Shown piece by piece: positions 28,099-39,600 of a stretch of 64,000 nucleotides of DNA (the stretch's first letter is position 1; the number at the start of each line of letters is the position of its first letter). The notes beneath the pieces were generated by a model. It was not told where the DNA came from, did no database searches, and saw nothing but the letters and a program-made list of their open reading frames with translations. The stretch covers positions 202,017 to 266,016 of the forward strand of contig JAMLHC010000001.1 in assembly GCA_023957335.1 (NCBI GenBank), read 5' to 3'. The translations under genes were made by a program, and so were the position numbers. This stretch comes from Bacteroidota bacterium (GTDB lineage Bacteria; Bacteroidota; Bacteroidia; NS11-12g; UBA955).

Positions 28099-30747
28099 TT
28101 ATTTTTCTAAGATACTGAATTCAACCCTTCTGTTCTGTTGTCTTCCTTCTTCGGTATCATTGGTTGCAACGGGCTTGGTTTTGCCGTAACCTTTAGCTTG
28201 CATTCTGCTTTCAGATATGCCTTTGCTCACCAAATAAGTTTTCACAGAATTTACACGATCTTGTGACAGTTTGTTATTAGACGCATCACTTCCCACGTTA
28301 TCAGTATGACCGGAAAGTTCAATTTTGACAGTTGGATTTTGTTGTAAAAACTCAACTACCCTATTTAACTCTGAATAGGACTCTTCTTTTAAATTAGCAG
28401 AACCAAATTCAAAGAAAATATTATTCAACCTCACTGTAGCACCAACCTCAATAGGAACCAAGAATAGATTCTTTTCTATCTCTCTATATTCCCCTACTTG
28501 TCTCAAGTCTAAGTTTTCAGATACACCGATAAAATTAGGAGCGCTGGCAGTGATATCATAGTTTTTGCCATAAGGAAGGACAATCTTATATTCACCTGTG
28601 GCAGGGTTTGTTCTGGCTATTCCATAATTCACACCATCTTCAATTCCATTATAAACAATAGTAGCTGCAATGGGCTCATTGGTTTTCTCATTCAAAACCT
28701 TACCTTTGATAAGAATAACAGGGTCCGGTTGCACTTCTTGTTTTAATTCTATTCTGATAATGTCAGTCAACCCAACTGAGTTTTTAGAACTTGCCATATA
28801 AGCATATTTACCGGAAGCATCAATTGAGTAGTAAGCATCCCATTTTTCAGTATTTACATCACTTCCAAGATTTTCGGGTTCTGACCAATTTGTCCAAGTA
28901 TCATCCAAACGTTTTGCCATCCATATATCATTGCTACCCAATCCACCTTTTCTGTTGGAAGAATAATAAAGAGTTTTTCCGTCTGATGCCATAAATGGAG
29001 AGTGTACATCATCTCCTTTGGTATTGATGGTTGTACCTAAACTGATAGGTCTTGACCAAGTACCACCTTTTTGCAAATGGGAAACATACAAATTTTCATT
29101 ATCATCAGACGAACTTTCTGAGAACCCTAAAATCAAGTGTTTACCATCTTGTGTCCAATAGCAAGCAACGTAAGTACCTTTTGCCATATTTTCATAATCC
29201 TTAATATCAATTCCTTGTGGTTTTGACCAACCATCAACGGTTCTATAGATAAAAGAATATCCTTTTTTCACATATTCACCATTATTAAAGTAACCTTTGA
29301 TTACCATGGTGTTTTCGTCAGGGCTAACACCGGCAACGCTGTTATAGGTTCTGGTGTTAAAGGGGGCGTCAAGGTGTTTAGCTTCGGCATTTTCTATTCC
29401 ATTGCTAATATCAGCCACCCAAATATCTTGCGAACTATAGGCACCGGTGTTATTCAAAGGATGATCTGAGCGGATGAAATAAAGTGTCTTTCCATCAGGA
29501 GAAATAGTCGGGCTAATTTCGCTATAAACAGTATTAATATGTCTATCCATTTTAGCAATTACCTCCTCATTAAATGTGGGATATTGATGAGAAGGCGACT
29601 TGGTAGGGAACTTATAAAGAACTTGGAACTGCAATCCATAAAGATTCATCATTGATTTTAGCTTTTGAGGTGCTCCTTGTGGATTACCGGATTCCAAATA
29701 ACTAACATCAGATAACATCAAGTTAAATTGAGCGTATGCCCTAAGCCCAATCATCACAGGAAGTGATTTTGATGGGTTAATATACATACCTAAGTTATAG
29801 CTCAAACCAGCGGTAAAACCACCTCCCAACCTACCTTGTGGTATTCCGGTTACATCGTTTGCAGTAATTTTAGACTTAATATTGGTCATTGCTCCATGGA
29901 AACCCCATCCGGAATAGGTAATCACAGGTCGATAGTAATGTTTAGAAGGTTTGAGGAATATAAAATTCAAAGCATTTGAACCAAAGCTATATGAGCGACT
30001 CCAATCAGCACCACCACCTTTGGATACAGCTTTCCTACTCTGAATCTGAATTTCTATGATAGACTTTCCTGTTTTATAAAAAGCACCCATTATATCAATA
30101 CCATTGGTAGTACCCATTTTGTTTAAGGGTTCTGATAATAATAGGGGATTATTTGCACCATCCTTTTTATTAGGGTTTTTATTGTATGCATCAATATATT
30201 CATTAAAAGCACTATAACCGCCCCACGCTCTATCATAACCCAGACCAGCATATACCGGCATCCATTTGTCTGATTTTTGACCAAATGCACCATCATTCAT
30301 TTTCCAATTTTTAATTTGGTCTAAGCTTGATGCTAAATTGTGATAAGTATTCACATCCACAAACCACATAATTTCTCTCACCCACTCATCTTTTACTACA
30401 TTCAGTGCTTTGACTGCATCTTCTGTTGATAGATTTTTAAGAATCTGGGCTACTACATCTCTTTTGCAACTCGTCAATATCGCAACAATTTTTAATTTTG
30501 AATCTTGATCACTTGAATTTTCATTCAACTTACCAAGAAGCAGTTCAATCACTGCTGCACCAACTGCAGGGGTGGACTCATTAACGGTTTTCACCAACTT
30601 CATATCCGGTGTAATCGTCTTGTAATTGGGTTTGTAAGTAGCCTTGTATTGCTCATACGACATTTGCGAATAGAGCGAATTACAAAACAACATGAAAGCA
30701 GAAACGAACAAGATTCTGCCTAAGCTTTTGAGTAGTTTGTTTTTCAT
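28099..30747 (-). CDS. OmpA-family protein with PD40/WD40-like repeats
   Basis: 882 residues. Signal peptide (1-27); a large unassigned N-terminal domain (to about 400); PD40-type beta-propeller repeats ('EISPTISPDGKTLYFIRSD', 'SPFMASDGKTLYYSSNRKGGLGSNDIWMA'); a carboxypeptidase-regulatory-like domain ('GKVLNEKTNEPIAATIVY'); and a C-terminal OmpA peptidoglycan-binding domain ('IELSGHTDNVGSDASNNKLSQDRVNSVKTYL', quoted in pieces 'IELSGHTDNVGSD' and 'LSQDRVNSVKTYLV'). This layout resembles envelope proteins linked to T9SS/gliding in the phylum, but a specific role is not shown. It interrupts the oxidase genes. Confidence 0.85.
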   Translation of the reverse strand: MKNKLLKSLGRILFVSAFMLFCNSLYSQMSYEQYKATYKPNYKTITPDMKLVKTVNESTPAVGAAVIELLLGKLNENSSDQDSKLKIVAILTSCKRDVVAQILKNLSTEDAVKALNVVKDEWVREIMWFVDVNTYHNLASSLDQIKNWKMNDGAFGQKSDKWMPVYAGLGYDRAWGGYSAFNEYIDAYNKNPNKKDGANNPLLLSEPLNKMGTTNGIDIMGAFYKTGKSIIEIQIQSRKAVSKGGGADWSRSYSFGSNALNFIFLKPSKHYYRPVITYSGWGFHGAMTNIKSKITANDVTGIPQGRLGGGFTAGLSYNLGMYINPSKSLPVMIGLRAYAQFNLMLSDVSYLESGNPQGAPQKLKSMMNLYGLQFQVLYKFPTKSPSHQYPTFNEEVIAKMDRHINTVYSEISPTISPDGKTLYFIRSDHPLNNTGAYSSQDIWVADISNGIENAEAKHLDAPFNTRTYNSVAGVSPDENTMVIKGYFNNGEYVKKGYSFIYRTVDGWSKPQGIDIKDYENMAKGTYVACYWTQDGKHLILGFSESSSDDNENLYVSHLQKGGTWSRPISLGTTINTKGDDVHSPFMASDGKTLYYSSNRKGGLGSNDIWMAKRLDDTWTNWSEPENLGSDVNTEKWDAYYSIDASGKYAYMASSKNSVGLTDIIRIELKQEVQPDPVILIKGKVLNEKTNEPIAATIVYNGIEDGVNYGIARTNPATGEYKIVLPYGKNYDITASAPNFIGVSENLDLRQVGEYREIEKNLFLVPIEVGATVRLNNIFFEFGSANLKEESYSELNRVVEFLQQNPTVKIELSGHTDNVGSDASNNKLSQDRVNSVKTYLVSKGISESRMQAKGYGKTKPVATNDTEEGRQQNRRVEFSILEK

Positions 30748-30966
30748 TGGATTAATTAATTAAAATAATGCTGCAATAATAATTGTTTGGAATCACATAG
30801 ATAATCTTTATTTAAAAAAAATACCATTTTTTTTATCGTCCCAATCCCATTGAAAGTGCTTACGATTTGAGCATCATAGCATAAAATAAATAAATTATCA
30901 TTCAATAGTATTAGCAAATTGCAAGGTTATATGTGATAAGAATATTTCAAAAACGGTAAAATAAAA

Positions 30967-30995
30967 AAAGCCTCTAAATGTGATTCAGAGGCTTT
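30967..30995 (-). terminator. Terminator after ctaD
   Basis: AAAGCCTCT/AGAGGCTTT perfect 9-bp stem; minus strand continues with seven T. The 276-bp gap 30748-31023 otherwise shows only AT-rich sequence; I see no consensus -7 element for the OmpA-family gene in it. Confidence 0.8.
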
Positions 30996-31023
30996 GCACT
31001 ATAATAAATCCTGATTGTAAATA

Positions 31024-32940
31024 TTAAGAGGCTTTTACCAAACCAAAAAGTCTGGCAAATGAAGTGAAAAACACTTTACCGGCATCGGGACTTTCATCTA
31101 ATGTTGGTACGGTATCATTTTCCGGTGTGACATTCTTAACATTTTCATGTGAAAATTCGGAAACATCACCGTCTTCCGGTTCGTTTTGAGGCCAATAATC
31201 CAATTCTCTCCCAGGTACGCTATATTCATAAGCACCTCTGTAAACTACGGGTAATGGACCGTCCCAGTTTCCATGGATGTGTTCAACAGGTGTAGTCCAT
31301 TCAAGTCCGTTTGCCTGCCATGGGTTTTGGGTTGCTTTCTCCCCCCAATAAATACTCTTCACAAAGTTAACAATGAACAAGAGTTGTGCAGAAACGCCTA
31401 AAATAGCACCCAATGTCATCACAATATTAGCGTCCATCCAAATCCCAAATTCAGGAATTAAAGTAAATTCATAATATCTTCTGGGCACACCTGCCACTCC
31501 CAAGAAGTGCATAGGATAGAACACAACATAAGCACCAATAAAGGTCAGCCAAAAGTGGAAATGTCCTAAGGTATTGTTCATCATACGTCCAAACATTTTG
31601 GGGAACCAATGATAAACACCACCAAACATTGCAAATATTGCCGCAGCACCCATAACAAGGTGGAAGTGTCCAATTACAAAATATGTATCATGGAGTGTGA
31701 TATCAACAGCAGCATTACCCAAGAACATTCCGGTAACACCACCTGAAATAAACAAAGAAACCATGCCTATTGAAAATAACATACCGGGTGTAAATCGGAT
31801 ATTCCCTTTCCACAAAGTGGTCAGATAATTAAAAGTTTTTACCGAAGACGGTACTGCAATAATTAGCGAGATTGCCATAAAGACTGTGCCCAAGAATGGA
31901 TTCATTCCGGTTACAAACATGTGGTGTCCCCATACAAGAAATGATAAGAATGAAATTGCAAACATAGAAACAATCATGGCAGTATAACCAAAAATAGGTT
32001 TACGTGCATTGTTTGCAATGATTTCAGAGACAATACCAAATGCCGGCAAGATGATAATATACACTTCCGGATGTCCTAAGAACCAAAACAAGTGTTGATA
32101 CAAAATCGGGCTTCCACCCACATTATCCAAAGCTCCTACACCATTTAAGTATATATCGGACAGAAAAAATGAAGTTCCCAACATTCTATCAAAGATTAAA
32201 AACAATCCTGCTCCCAACAACACGGGGAAAGAAAGCAGACCCACAACCGCAGCAAAAAAGAAACTCCAAACAGTCAACGGCATGCGGTTCATGGACATAC
32301 CTTTTGTTCTCATATTCAATACTGTAGAGATGTAGTTAATACCTCCCAACAAGGAAGATATAATAAAGAGCACTATTGAAAACAACCAAAGTGTCATTCC
32401 GGTGCCTGAGCCTGGTATGGCTTTATCCAAAGCCGACAAGGGAGGATATACTGTCCAACCACCTGCGGCAGGACCTGTCTCCAAAAAGAATGAACAAACC
32501 AACACAAATGCAGAGGCAATAAAGAACCAAACCGCCAACATATTCATAAAAGGTGATGCCATATCTCGGGCACCAATCTGTAATGGAATAAGTAAATTAC
32601 TATAAGTACCGCTCAACCCGCCTGTCAACACAAAAAACACCATGATTGTACCGTGAATAGTAACAAGTGCAAGGAAGAAGTTAGGGTCGATAACTCCGCC
32701 TTTACCCCATTTGCCTAAAAACATTTCAATAATGGTAAACGAGTGACCGGGCCACGCCAATTGCAATCTGAAAAGCAAAGACATAAACCCTCCGATGCAA
32801 CCCATGATAATACCGGTAATCAGGTATTGACGGGAAATCATCTTGTGATCCAGACTAAAAATATACTTGCTGATAAAACTCTGCTTGCCATGTTCGTGAT
32901 GACCGTGTTCGCCTGATTCTATGTGTGCTGTATGATTCAT
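31024..32940 (-). CDS. ctaD: Cytochrome c oxidase subunit I
   Basis: 638 residues, about 12 core transmembrane helices. The catalytic core is visible: 'TIHGTIMVFFVL' (heme a ligand His), 'FWFLGHPEVYIIILPAFG' (CuB His and the cross-linked Tyr), 'VWGHHMFVTGMNP' (two CuB His) and 'HDTYFVIGHFHLVMG' (heme a3 and heme a ligands). The acidic C-terminal tail is outside the core. It sits 35 bp after ctaC on the same strand. Reduces oxygen to water with proton pumping. Confidence 0.98.
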   Translation of the reverse strand: MNHTAHIESGEHGHHEHGKQSFISKYIFSLDHKMISRQYLITGIIMGCIGGFMSLLFRLQLAWPGHSFTIIEMFLGKWGKGGVIDPNFFLALVTIHGTIMVFFVLTGGLSGTYSNLLIPLQIGARDMASPFMNMLAVWFFIASAFVLVCSFFLETGPAAGGWTVYPPLSALDKAIPGSGTGMTLWLFSIVLFIISSLLGGINYISTVLNMRTKGMSMNRMPLTVWSFFFAAVVGLLSFPVLLGAGLFLIFDRMLGTSFFLSDIYLNGVGALDNVGGSPILYQHLFWFLGHPEVYIIILPAFGIVSEIIANNARKPIFGYTAMIVSMFAISFLSFLVWGHHMFVTGMNPFLGTVFMAISLIIAVPSSVKTFNYLTTLWKGNIRFTPGMLFSIGMVSLFISGGVTGMFLGNAAVDITLHDTYFVIGHFHLVMGAAAIFAMFGGVYHWFPKMFGRMMNNTLGHFHFWLTFIGAYVVFYPMHFLGVAGVPRRYYEFTLIPEFGIWMDANIVMTLGAILGVSAQLLFIVNFVKSIYWGEKATQNPWQANGLEWTTPVEHIHGNWDGPLPVVYRGAYEYSVPGRELDYWPQNEPEDGDVSEFSHENVKNVTPENDTVPTLDESPDAGKVFFTSFARLFGLVKAS

Positions 32941-32975
32941 TATTTGATTAATTATTGTTTAGCGATATGTATTAA

Positions 32976-34484
32976 TTATATTGAGGGAGTGATTTTATTG
33001 GATTCGTTTTTAACCATTCTTGTATTTGATTGTTGTACTTCTGAATTTGCAAAAGCTGGCTTTTGTTGTTTCAACCATTCATTGTATTCGGCTTCTGTAT
33101 CTACAACCGTAATTTTAATTTTCATATTAAAGTGAGCCTGTCCACATACTTTATTGCAATAAACAAAGTAATCGAACGAATCATCTTTTTTCTCAGCTCT
33201 TGCTTCTTTTGTTGATTTAATGGGCTCGAACACAAAATAAGTACTCATTCCGGGAACAGTATTCATTTGCAATCTGAAATCGGGTGCAAAAGCAGAGTGA
33301 ATAACATCTCTTGAACGGAATTTGAATCTCACGGTCTTTCCTTTTTGAAGCACTATTTCTTTTACTACGATATCATCATTTGCCTCGCCATTAAAGGTAC
33401 TTGCAAACTTTGTTTTGTCAGATTCCACAATAGCCATTCTCTCCAATTGCTTGGTTCTTCTTCTCAACATTAAAGCCATTTCGTCTGCATATTCACCATT
33501 TTTTACTTTTGTAATCTCCTTCTTGGTATCTTCAATACCCTTCGCGTCAGCTTTATTGCTATAAGCATCTAATTGCTTATACAAATCATCCAAATACCCT
33601 TTAACATTCACAATTTTAGCACTATAATTGGCGGTATCTTTTTTCAGTTCTTCTTTAAAATTGTCAACTTCTGATTTTACTGCAAGTCCCAACGGATTGG
33701 TTCCTGAAATATAGTTAAAACTGGAAACTCCCAATTTACCGTCATTGCCGGGATAGCGAGCAGACCACCCAAATTGATATGCAAAAACTTCAATTTCTTG
33801 CGCTTGCTTAGCCTCGGGATTATAAGTAATTTCTTTCCATGCAGCATTACCTCTAAAGACCATAAACAACAACATCACAAAAGGTACAACCGTCCAAAAG
33901 ATTTCAAGTTTATTATTTTCAGGATAGTAATAGGCTTTTCTTCCTTCTTTAGTTCTATACATAAATGGGAATATGAACAGAAGTATTTCGGTAATGATAA
34001 ATACCGCAAAAGTCAAAACAAATGTAAACATGAACATATTGTCTATTGCAAACCCGTGCGCAGCGCTAGGATTAGTAACTTTGGCATATTTACCATGAAT
34101 GGCAAGTTCCCAAAATGCAAAATAAACTCCTAAAATCAGAATGATTAGACCAATCCATGCACTGACTTTGTTTACATCAGCCACTTTCTTTCCGGTTATT
34201 TTTTGAGTGAAATGGGCAATATCAAACACAAAAGCAAGCACAGTTACCAATAACGCAAAAGCAATAAAAATCATCCATAAAACTTCTGTACGTATGGTTT
34301 CATAAGGAGTTGATTCGTGGTAAGGCTTAAATTCACCACCGCCCACACCAAACCAAGAGGCTTGTTGTGTTTCAAACGGGAGTGAATGCATATTGAAAAG
34401 GGGTGCGAATATGTATGTTAATGAAACAACTAAAATCGCTGCAAAGGCTTTAAACAAGTTCTTTTTTATCGTAGTATTCATCAT
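32976..34484 (-). CDS. ctaC: Cytochrome c oxidase subunit II, enlarged form
   Basis: 502 residues, longer than the classical subunit (about 230-300). The CuA site is complete: His in 'DVIHSAFAPDFRLQMNTVPGM' and 'CNKVCGQAHFNM'. About five hydrophobic helices precede the usual two-helix hairpin start, and a roughly 90-residue charged, helix-prone insertion (about 260-345) separates the first cupredoxin strands ('QFGWSARYPG') from the CuA half. No CxxCH heme motif is present. It starts the ctaC-ctaD transcript; a TACATTTG promoter element lies 36 bp upstream. Confidence 0.95.
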   Translation of the reverse strand: MMNTTIKKNLFKAFAAILVVSLTYIFAPLFNMHSLPFETQQASWFGVGGGEFKPYHESTPYETIRTEVLWMIFIAFALLVTVLAFVFDIAHFTQKITGKKVADVNKVSAWIGLIILILGVYFAFWELAIHGKYAKVTNPSAAHGFAIDNMFMFTFVLTFAVFIITEILLFIFPFMYRTKEGRKAYYYPENNKLEIFWTVVPFVMLLFMVFRGNAAWKEITYNPEAKQAQEIEVFAYQFGWSARYPGNDGKLGVSSFNYISGTNPLGLAVKSEVDNFKEELKKDTANYSAKIVNVKGYLDDLYKQLDAYSNKADAKGIEDTKKEITKVKNGEYADEMALMLRRRTKQLERMAIVESDKTKFASTFNGEANDDIVVKEIVLQKGKTVRFKFRSRDVIHSAFAPDFRLQMNTVPGMSTYFVFEPIKSTKEARAEKKDDSFDYFVYCNKVCGQAHFNMKIKITVVDTEAEYNEWLKQQKPAFANSEVQQSNTRMVKNESNKITPSI

Positions 34485-34520
34485 GTATTTTATGACTTTT
34501 TAGGGGTTATTTATCGCGTG

Positions 34521-34528
34521 CAAATGTA
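34521..34528 (-). promoter_or_regulatory. Promoter -7 element of ctaC-ctaD
   Basis: Minus strand TACATTTG (perfect TAnnTTTG); a TTTG lies 22 bp further upstream. Confidence 0.55.
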
Positions 34529-34717
34529 TTCATATTTTCATTTAATCAAGCAAAATTGAAAAATTATAAAGCCTAACACCCGTTAGTATCAAGGGATTGC
34601 AGCAGATTTACCAATAGTTAAAGTAAATAAAAACTTTTTTTATTTTAGACTAACCCATATTTTTATTTTACGATTTACAAATCCCGTTTTTAAATAAAAA
34701 TAAGTACGAATTCATTG

Positions 34718-34725
34718 TACTTTTG
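34718..34725 (+). promoter_or_regulatory. Promoter -7 element of the small membrane protein/prfC pair
   Basis: TACTTTTG (TAnnTTTG), 8 bp before the ATG at 34734, so the leader would be very short. Confidence 0.5.
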
Positions 34726-34733
34726 CGCGCCTT

Positions 34734-34958
34734 ATGAGAAAGTCACTCCAAGTCATTTTATTTCTTGTATTTTTGACTACGACTGTGCCTATATCGTTGC
34801 TATCATTCGATTTTGACATAGCACAATTCGCACAATCAGATTCAATGACTCTCACTCCGGTTGAACATAAACCCAGAATTATATTGTTTACAGTAATTGG
34901 ATTTGTGTCTGCACTTATATTATTTATCATCATCAAAAGAAGAAAAAAGAAATCCTGA
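34734..34958 (+). CDS. Small membrane protein, uncharacterised
   Basis: 74 residues: a signal-like N-terminal helix (residues 5-24), a short polar loop, a second transmembrane helix (about 49-66) and a basic end 'KRRKKKS'. It ends 1 bp before the prfC ATG, which suggests translational coupling. No family is recognised. Confidence 0.6.
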   Translation: MRKSLQVILFLVFLTTTVPISLLSFDFDIAQFAQSDSMTLTPVEHKPRIILFTVIGFVSALILFIIIKRRKKKS

Positions 34959-34959
34959 A

Positions 34960-36561
34960 ATGAATCCTGCCTTTGTTAAAGAAATAGAAAAGCGAAAAAC
35001 CTTTGCTATCATTAGCCACCCCGATGCGGGAAAAACCACCCTTACAGAAAAGTTGTTGCTGTTTGGCGGTGCTATTCAGACAGCAGGAGCGGTTAAATCC
35101 AACAAAATCAAGAAAACCGCCACTTCTGATTTCATGGAAATTGAGAAGCAGAGAGGAATTTCCGTTGCGACCTCCGTTATGACTTTTGCTTATAAAAACA
35201 AACTCATTAACATTTTGGACACTCCCGGACACAAAGACTTTGCAGAAGATACTTTTCGAACCCTTACGGCTGTGGACAGCGTCATCCTTGTGATTGACTG
35301 TGTAAAGGGGGTTGAGGAACAAACCAAAAGGCTGATGGAAGTGTGTCGTATGAGGAATACGCCTGTGATTGTTTTTATAAACAAACTCGACCGAGAAGGT
35401 CAAGACCCTTACGAGTTGCTTGACGAACTCGAAGAAAAACTTTCCATCAAAGTACGCCCTCTCAGCTGGCCTATAGGAATTGGAGCAACATTTAAAGGAG
35501 TTTATAAATTATATGACGGAAGTTTTCGCTTTACAGAAAGTGCCAAAACTAAAGTGGGCAAAGAAGTAGCAATATTGAACGACCTCAACTCTCCTGAACT
35601 GGGAAAACTTATAGGAGAAAAAGAAGCGGACAAACTCAGAGAAGACAAAGAATTGATTGAGGGAATCTATGGGGACTTCAATGTAAAACAATACCTTGAC
35701 GGCAAATTAGCTCCTGTATTCTTTGGGTCTGCCTTAAACAATTTCGGAATCCAAGAAATGTTAGACAAATTTGTGGAGATAGCACCATTCCCAAGGTCGC
35801 GAGAAAGCACAACAAGAGAAGTTCTTCCTTCAGAAGAAAAATTAAGCGGATTTGTATTTAAGATTCATGCCAATATTGACCCCAAACACCGCGACAGAAT
35901 TGCTTTTATGCGCATTGTTTCAGGCAAATTTGACCGCAATACTTTTTATTATCATGTACGACTGAATAAAGAAATGAAATTCTCCAATCCTGTAACATTT
36001 ATGGCAGAAAGCAAAAGTCTGGTTGATAGTGCTTATCCCGGTGATGTGGTCGGATTGTATGATACCGGAACTTTCAAAATTGGAGACACTTTGACCCAAG
36101 GCGAAAAAATGATGTATAAAGGCATACCCAGTTTCTCTCCCGAAATTTTCAAGGAACTGATAAACCTCGATCCCATGAAGTCAAAGCAATTGGAAAAAGG
36201 CATAGACCAGCTCACAGACGAAGGGGTAGCGCAACTTTTCAGACAAGAGCCGGGCAACAGAAAATTCATTGGCACAGTTGGCGAACTCCAATTTGAGGTA
36301 ATTCTGTACAGACTTGAACATGAATATGGAGCAAAATGCCGTTTTGAGCCACGCTCTTTTTACAAAGCATGCTGGATTACGGGCGACAAAGCTAAAATCC
36401 ATGAGTTTATTAAATTCAAATCCAAAAACATTGTTACAGACAAAGACCTTAACCTTGTTTTTTTGGCTGAGACCGCATGGGTGCTCAAAACTGCAATGGA
36501 AACCAATCCCGACATTCAATTCCATACAACTTCCGAGTTTAAAGATGACTTAATGTCATAA
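34960..36561 (+). CDS. prfC: Peptide chain release factor 3 (PrfC)
   Basis: 533 residues from the ATG at 34960; a longer frame from 34897 overlaps the preceding gene and is not needed. Translational GTPase motifs: G1 '[12 protein letters not shown]', the Thr-containing switch '[15 protein letters not shown]', G3 '[12 protein letters not shown]', G4 'NKLDREG'. C-terminal '[28 protein letters not shown]' region is split here as '[18 protein letters not shown]'. It recycles RF1/RF2 from ribosomes. Confidence 0.96.
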   Translation: MNPAFVKEIEKRKTFAIISHPDAGKTTLTEKLLLFGGAIQTAGAVKSNKIKKTATSDFMEIEKQRGISVATSVMTFAYKNKLINILDTPGHKDFAEDTFRTLTAVDSVILVIDCVKGVEEQTKRLMEVCRMRNTPVIVFINKLDREGQDPYELLDELEEKLSIKVRPLSWPIGIGATFKGVYKLYDGSFRFTESAKTKVGKEVAILNDLNSPELGKLIGEKEADKLREDKELIEGIYGDFNVKQYLDGKLAPVFFGSALNNFGIQEMLDKFVEIAPFPRSRESTTREVLPSEEKLSGFVFKIHANIDPKHRDRIAFMRIVSGKFDRNTFYYHVRLNKEMKFSNPVTFMAESKSLVDSAYPGDVVGLYDTGTFKIGDTLTQGEKMMYKGIPSFSPEIFKELINLDPMKSKQLEKGIDQLTDEGVAQLFRQEPGNRKFIGTVGELQFEVILYRLEHEYGAKCRFEPRSFYKACWITGDKAKIHEFIKFKSKNIVTDKDLNLVFLAETAWVLKTAMETNPDIQFHTTSEFKDDLMS

Positions 36562-36636
36562 AAAAATATACTATTTGAGTTTTTTCAAAAATTTGCATCA
36601 CGGAATTTTCTATTTCATACCTTCGTGTTGTCAAAT

Positions 36637-39600
36637 ATGAAAAGAATAAGTAGCGGTATATCACTAATTTTACTGAATTTCTTCTATTTAACTTTATCTG
36701 CACAAATACAGGATTATAATGTATTTTTTAAAAACGGGACTTTTACACCTGCTGAAAATAAAGGTGTTGTAAGCAATTATGAAATAACAAACACAAGTGT
36801 TGAGGGTTTTGTTTATGGATTTATTCAATTTTATGAAATCCCCAACCAAGAGCAAAGAAACCAACTTCATAATATAGGTATAGAATTAGGAGAATATATA
36901 AAACGAAACACCTACGCTGCTGTCATTCCACAACACAATTTCACTTTAATTCAAAATCTGCAAGGGCTGCGTAGCTTTTTTGTCCTACCCTCTACATTCA
37001 AAATAAGAAAAGGAACTGAAACCGTAGGAATCGAACGCATAAACCTATGTATTTCAATTTACAAAAATGCGAATTCACAGGCTGCCATCTCTCACCTAAA
37101 GAGTCAGGTTGACGATATAAATTTTATAAGTATAACAAAGGGTATTTTCGTTGTCAATATCAGAAGAGAGCAAATTCATCAAATAGTTGAGCTTCCCTAT
37201 ATCCAATGGGTTGAAGAGCAGGATATGACACCACATTTATTGGACATATCATCTATTAATTTGCACAAAACCAACATACTTAAATCCACCTTGACCGGAC
37301 AAAGAGGATTAAGCGGCAATGGTGTTGCCATTGGCATTTTTGACGGCATTGTTTACAACCATATTGATTTTGCCAACAGGTTGACTATCGTAAGCGGGTC
37401 TTCGGTATATGACCATTCAACAGAAATAGCAGGTTTGTTTGCAGGTGCAGGAAACAGAAATCCAATTGCCATCGGACACGCCCATAAAGCCGACATTTAT
37501 TCATGGGAAATTACGAATAACATTATCAACGATATTGATTCAGGGGTCATTGACTACAATATGATGATTGCCAACCATTCGTATTTTATTGGCAATTCTG
37601 GCAGTTGCACAAATCGAGGAGAATATGATATTGTGAGTTATTATTTTGACACACTGGCTGCCAAACACCCAAGTTTACTTCAAGTATTTGCTGCGGGCAA
37701 CCACAGAGCCAATAACTGTATTGCAGGTGGATACAGAACCGTTTTTGAAGGTTTGCAATCATCAAAAAACGGAATGACAATCGGCTCAGTTACGGCTATA
37801 GACGGTAACAGCAGCGACCATTCTTACGGACCCACATTGGACGGGAGAATCAAGCCCGATGTAGTAGCAAGAGGTGTTAGCGTATATAGCTCCATCACCG
37901 GACAAAACTACACAACAGTTTCGGGCACTTCGTTCAGCACTCCCAATACCGGAGGAACTGCAACTTTATTGTATGAACATTATCGTGCGCTTAATTCAGG
38001 CAAAGACCCTGCAACACACACAATCAAAGCCATTTTGATGAATACGGCTACTGACTTGGGCAACGCAGGACCCGATTTCATATATGGATATGGAAGGATT
38101 GACGGATACAAAGCAGCTAAAGTGCTTGAGAACAAATATTACCTTGTGGATAGCATTGCCCATCAAGACTCGCTCACTGATTCACTTTTCATATCAGGAG
38201 TTTCTAAGACCAAGGAAATCCGCTTCATGTTAGCTTGGGCGGAAGACCCCACTCCTTTACCTTCAGCCATGGCACTGATAAATGACCTTGATTTGTTTTT
38301 GATTGACCCCAACTTCGACACTATCCGACCCTTGGTTCCCGATTACACAAACCCAAGCACTGTTGCCGGTGAACAGATTGACACACTGAACAATAATGAA
38401 CAAGTGGTGGTCAGTAATGTAATTCCAGGATATTACAAAGTTGTTGTATTAGGAAAATCAATTCCGGCAGGCAAAGTGGGCTACACTTTGACATGGCAGG
38501 AAACTGAACCTTATTTAGAGCTGACCTATCCTTTTGGAGGAGAAAAATGGCTTCCACCCAAAGATGCCGCCACTGCACAGATTATTGCTTGGGACGGTTA
38601 TGATTTGACCGGGACTATCAGTGTTGAATTCTCTGATGACAGCGGTTCTACATGGAACACACTTACAAGCGGATTAGCCAATACAACAAGATACTACGTT
38701 TGGAACAATGCTTCCCCTACTTTATACACCGGGCAAGCGCTCATCCGCGTTAGTACAACAGGTGGAATGAGTTCACAAAACAGTCGTGTATTTACCATTA
38801 TGTCCAATCCCCTTAATACGGGAGTGTCAGGCATTCCTTGTTCTCAACAAGTAACACTCTATTGGAAGTCAACCGTAGCAACTGATACTTTCCGCATCTT
38901 TCAGTTGATTGGCGAAGAAATGACTGAAATCGCCAAGACTACTGACACATTCTATATCGTAACCGGATTGACAAACGGCACACAGTATTGGTTTGCGTTG
39001 TCTATCATCGACCAAAACAATGTTGAGAGTATCCGAAGTTGGGCACAACCTTTTACCCCCATTGCCGGCACAATACCGACATCTGTGAACACACAGCCCA
39101 CAAATCAAAAAGCATGTAGGTTTTCTGACATAAGTTTTAACCCTTCTTTCAACGGCACACCCACGATTTATTATCAATGGGAACGGAGCACAGATGGGGG
39201 TGCGACTTGGACCAACATAGTAGGAGAAACTTCCGCAAGCCTTAGCATCACCTCCATAGACTCCGGACTGATGACTAACTTATACCGCAACTCTTTTTAC
39301 AACGCCTGCGGTGGTCTTTTTTATACCAATAACGTGTCGGTCATTGCTGACTCTATTCCACTCAAACCAACGATTGGCATTAACCCCTTGACTGTTTGCA
39401 AAGACACTATTGAGTTCAGCTATCCCCACGGACTGGTTAACTTAAATTATGATTGGAAATTTGAAGAGGCAGAGTACCCCACCCTGAGCGGACTTAATTT
39501 AGATAATCCAACCAATCAATGGGTTTATCCTACCCTCCCGGGAATCAAAGAAATCATACTCAAAGTTACTTTTCCCGGCAACAATTGCTCAAACGCAGAT

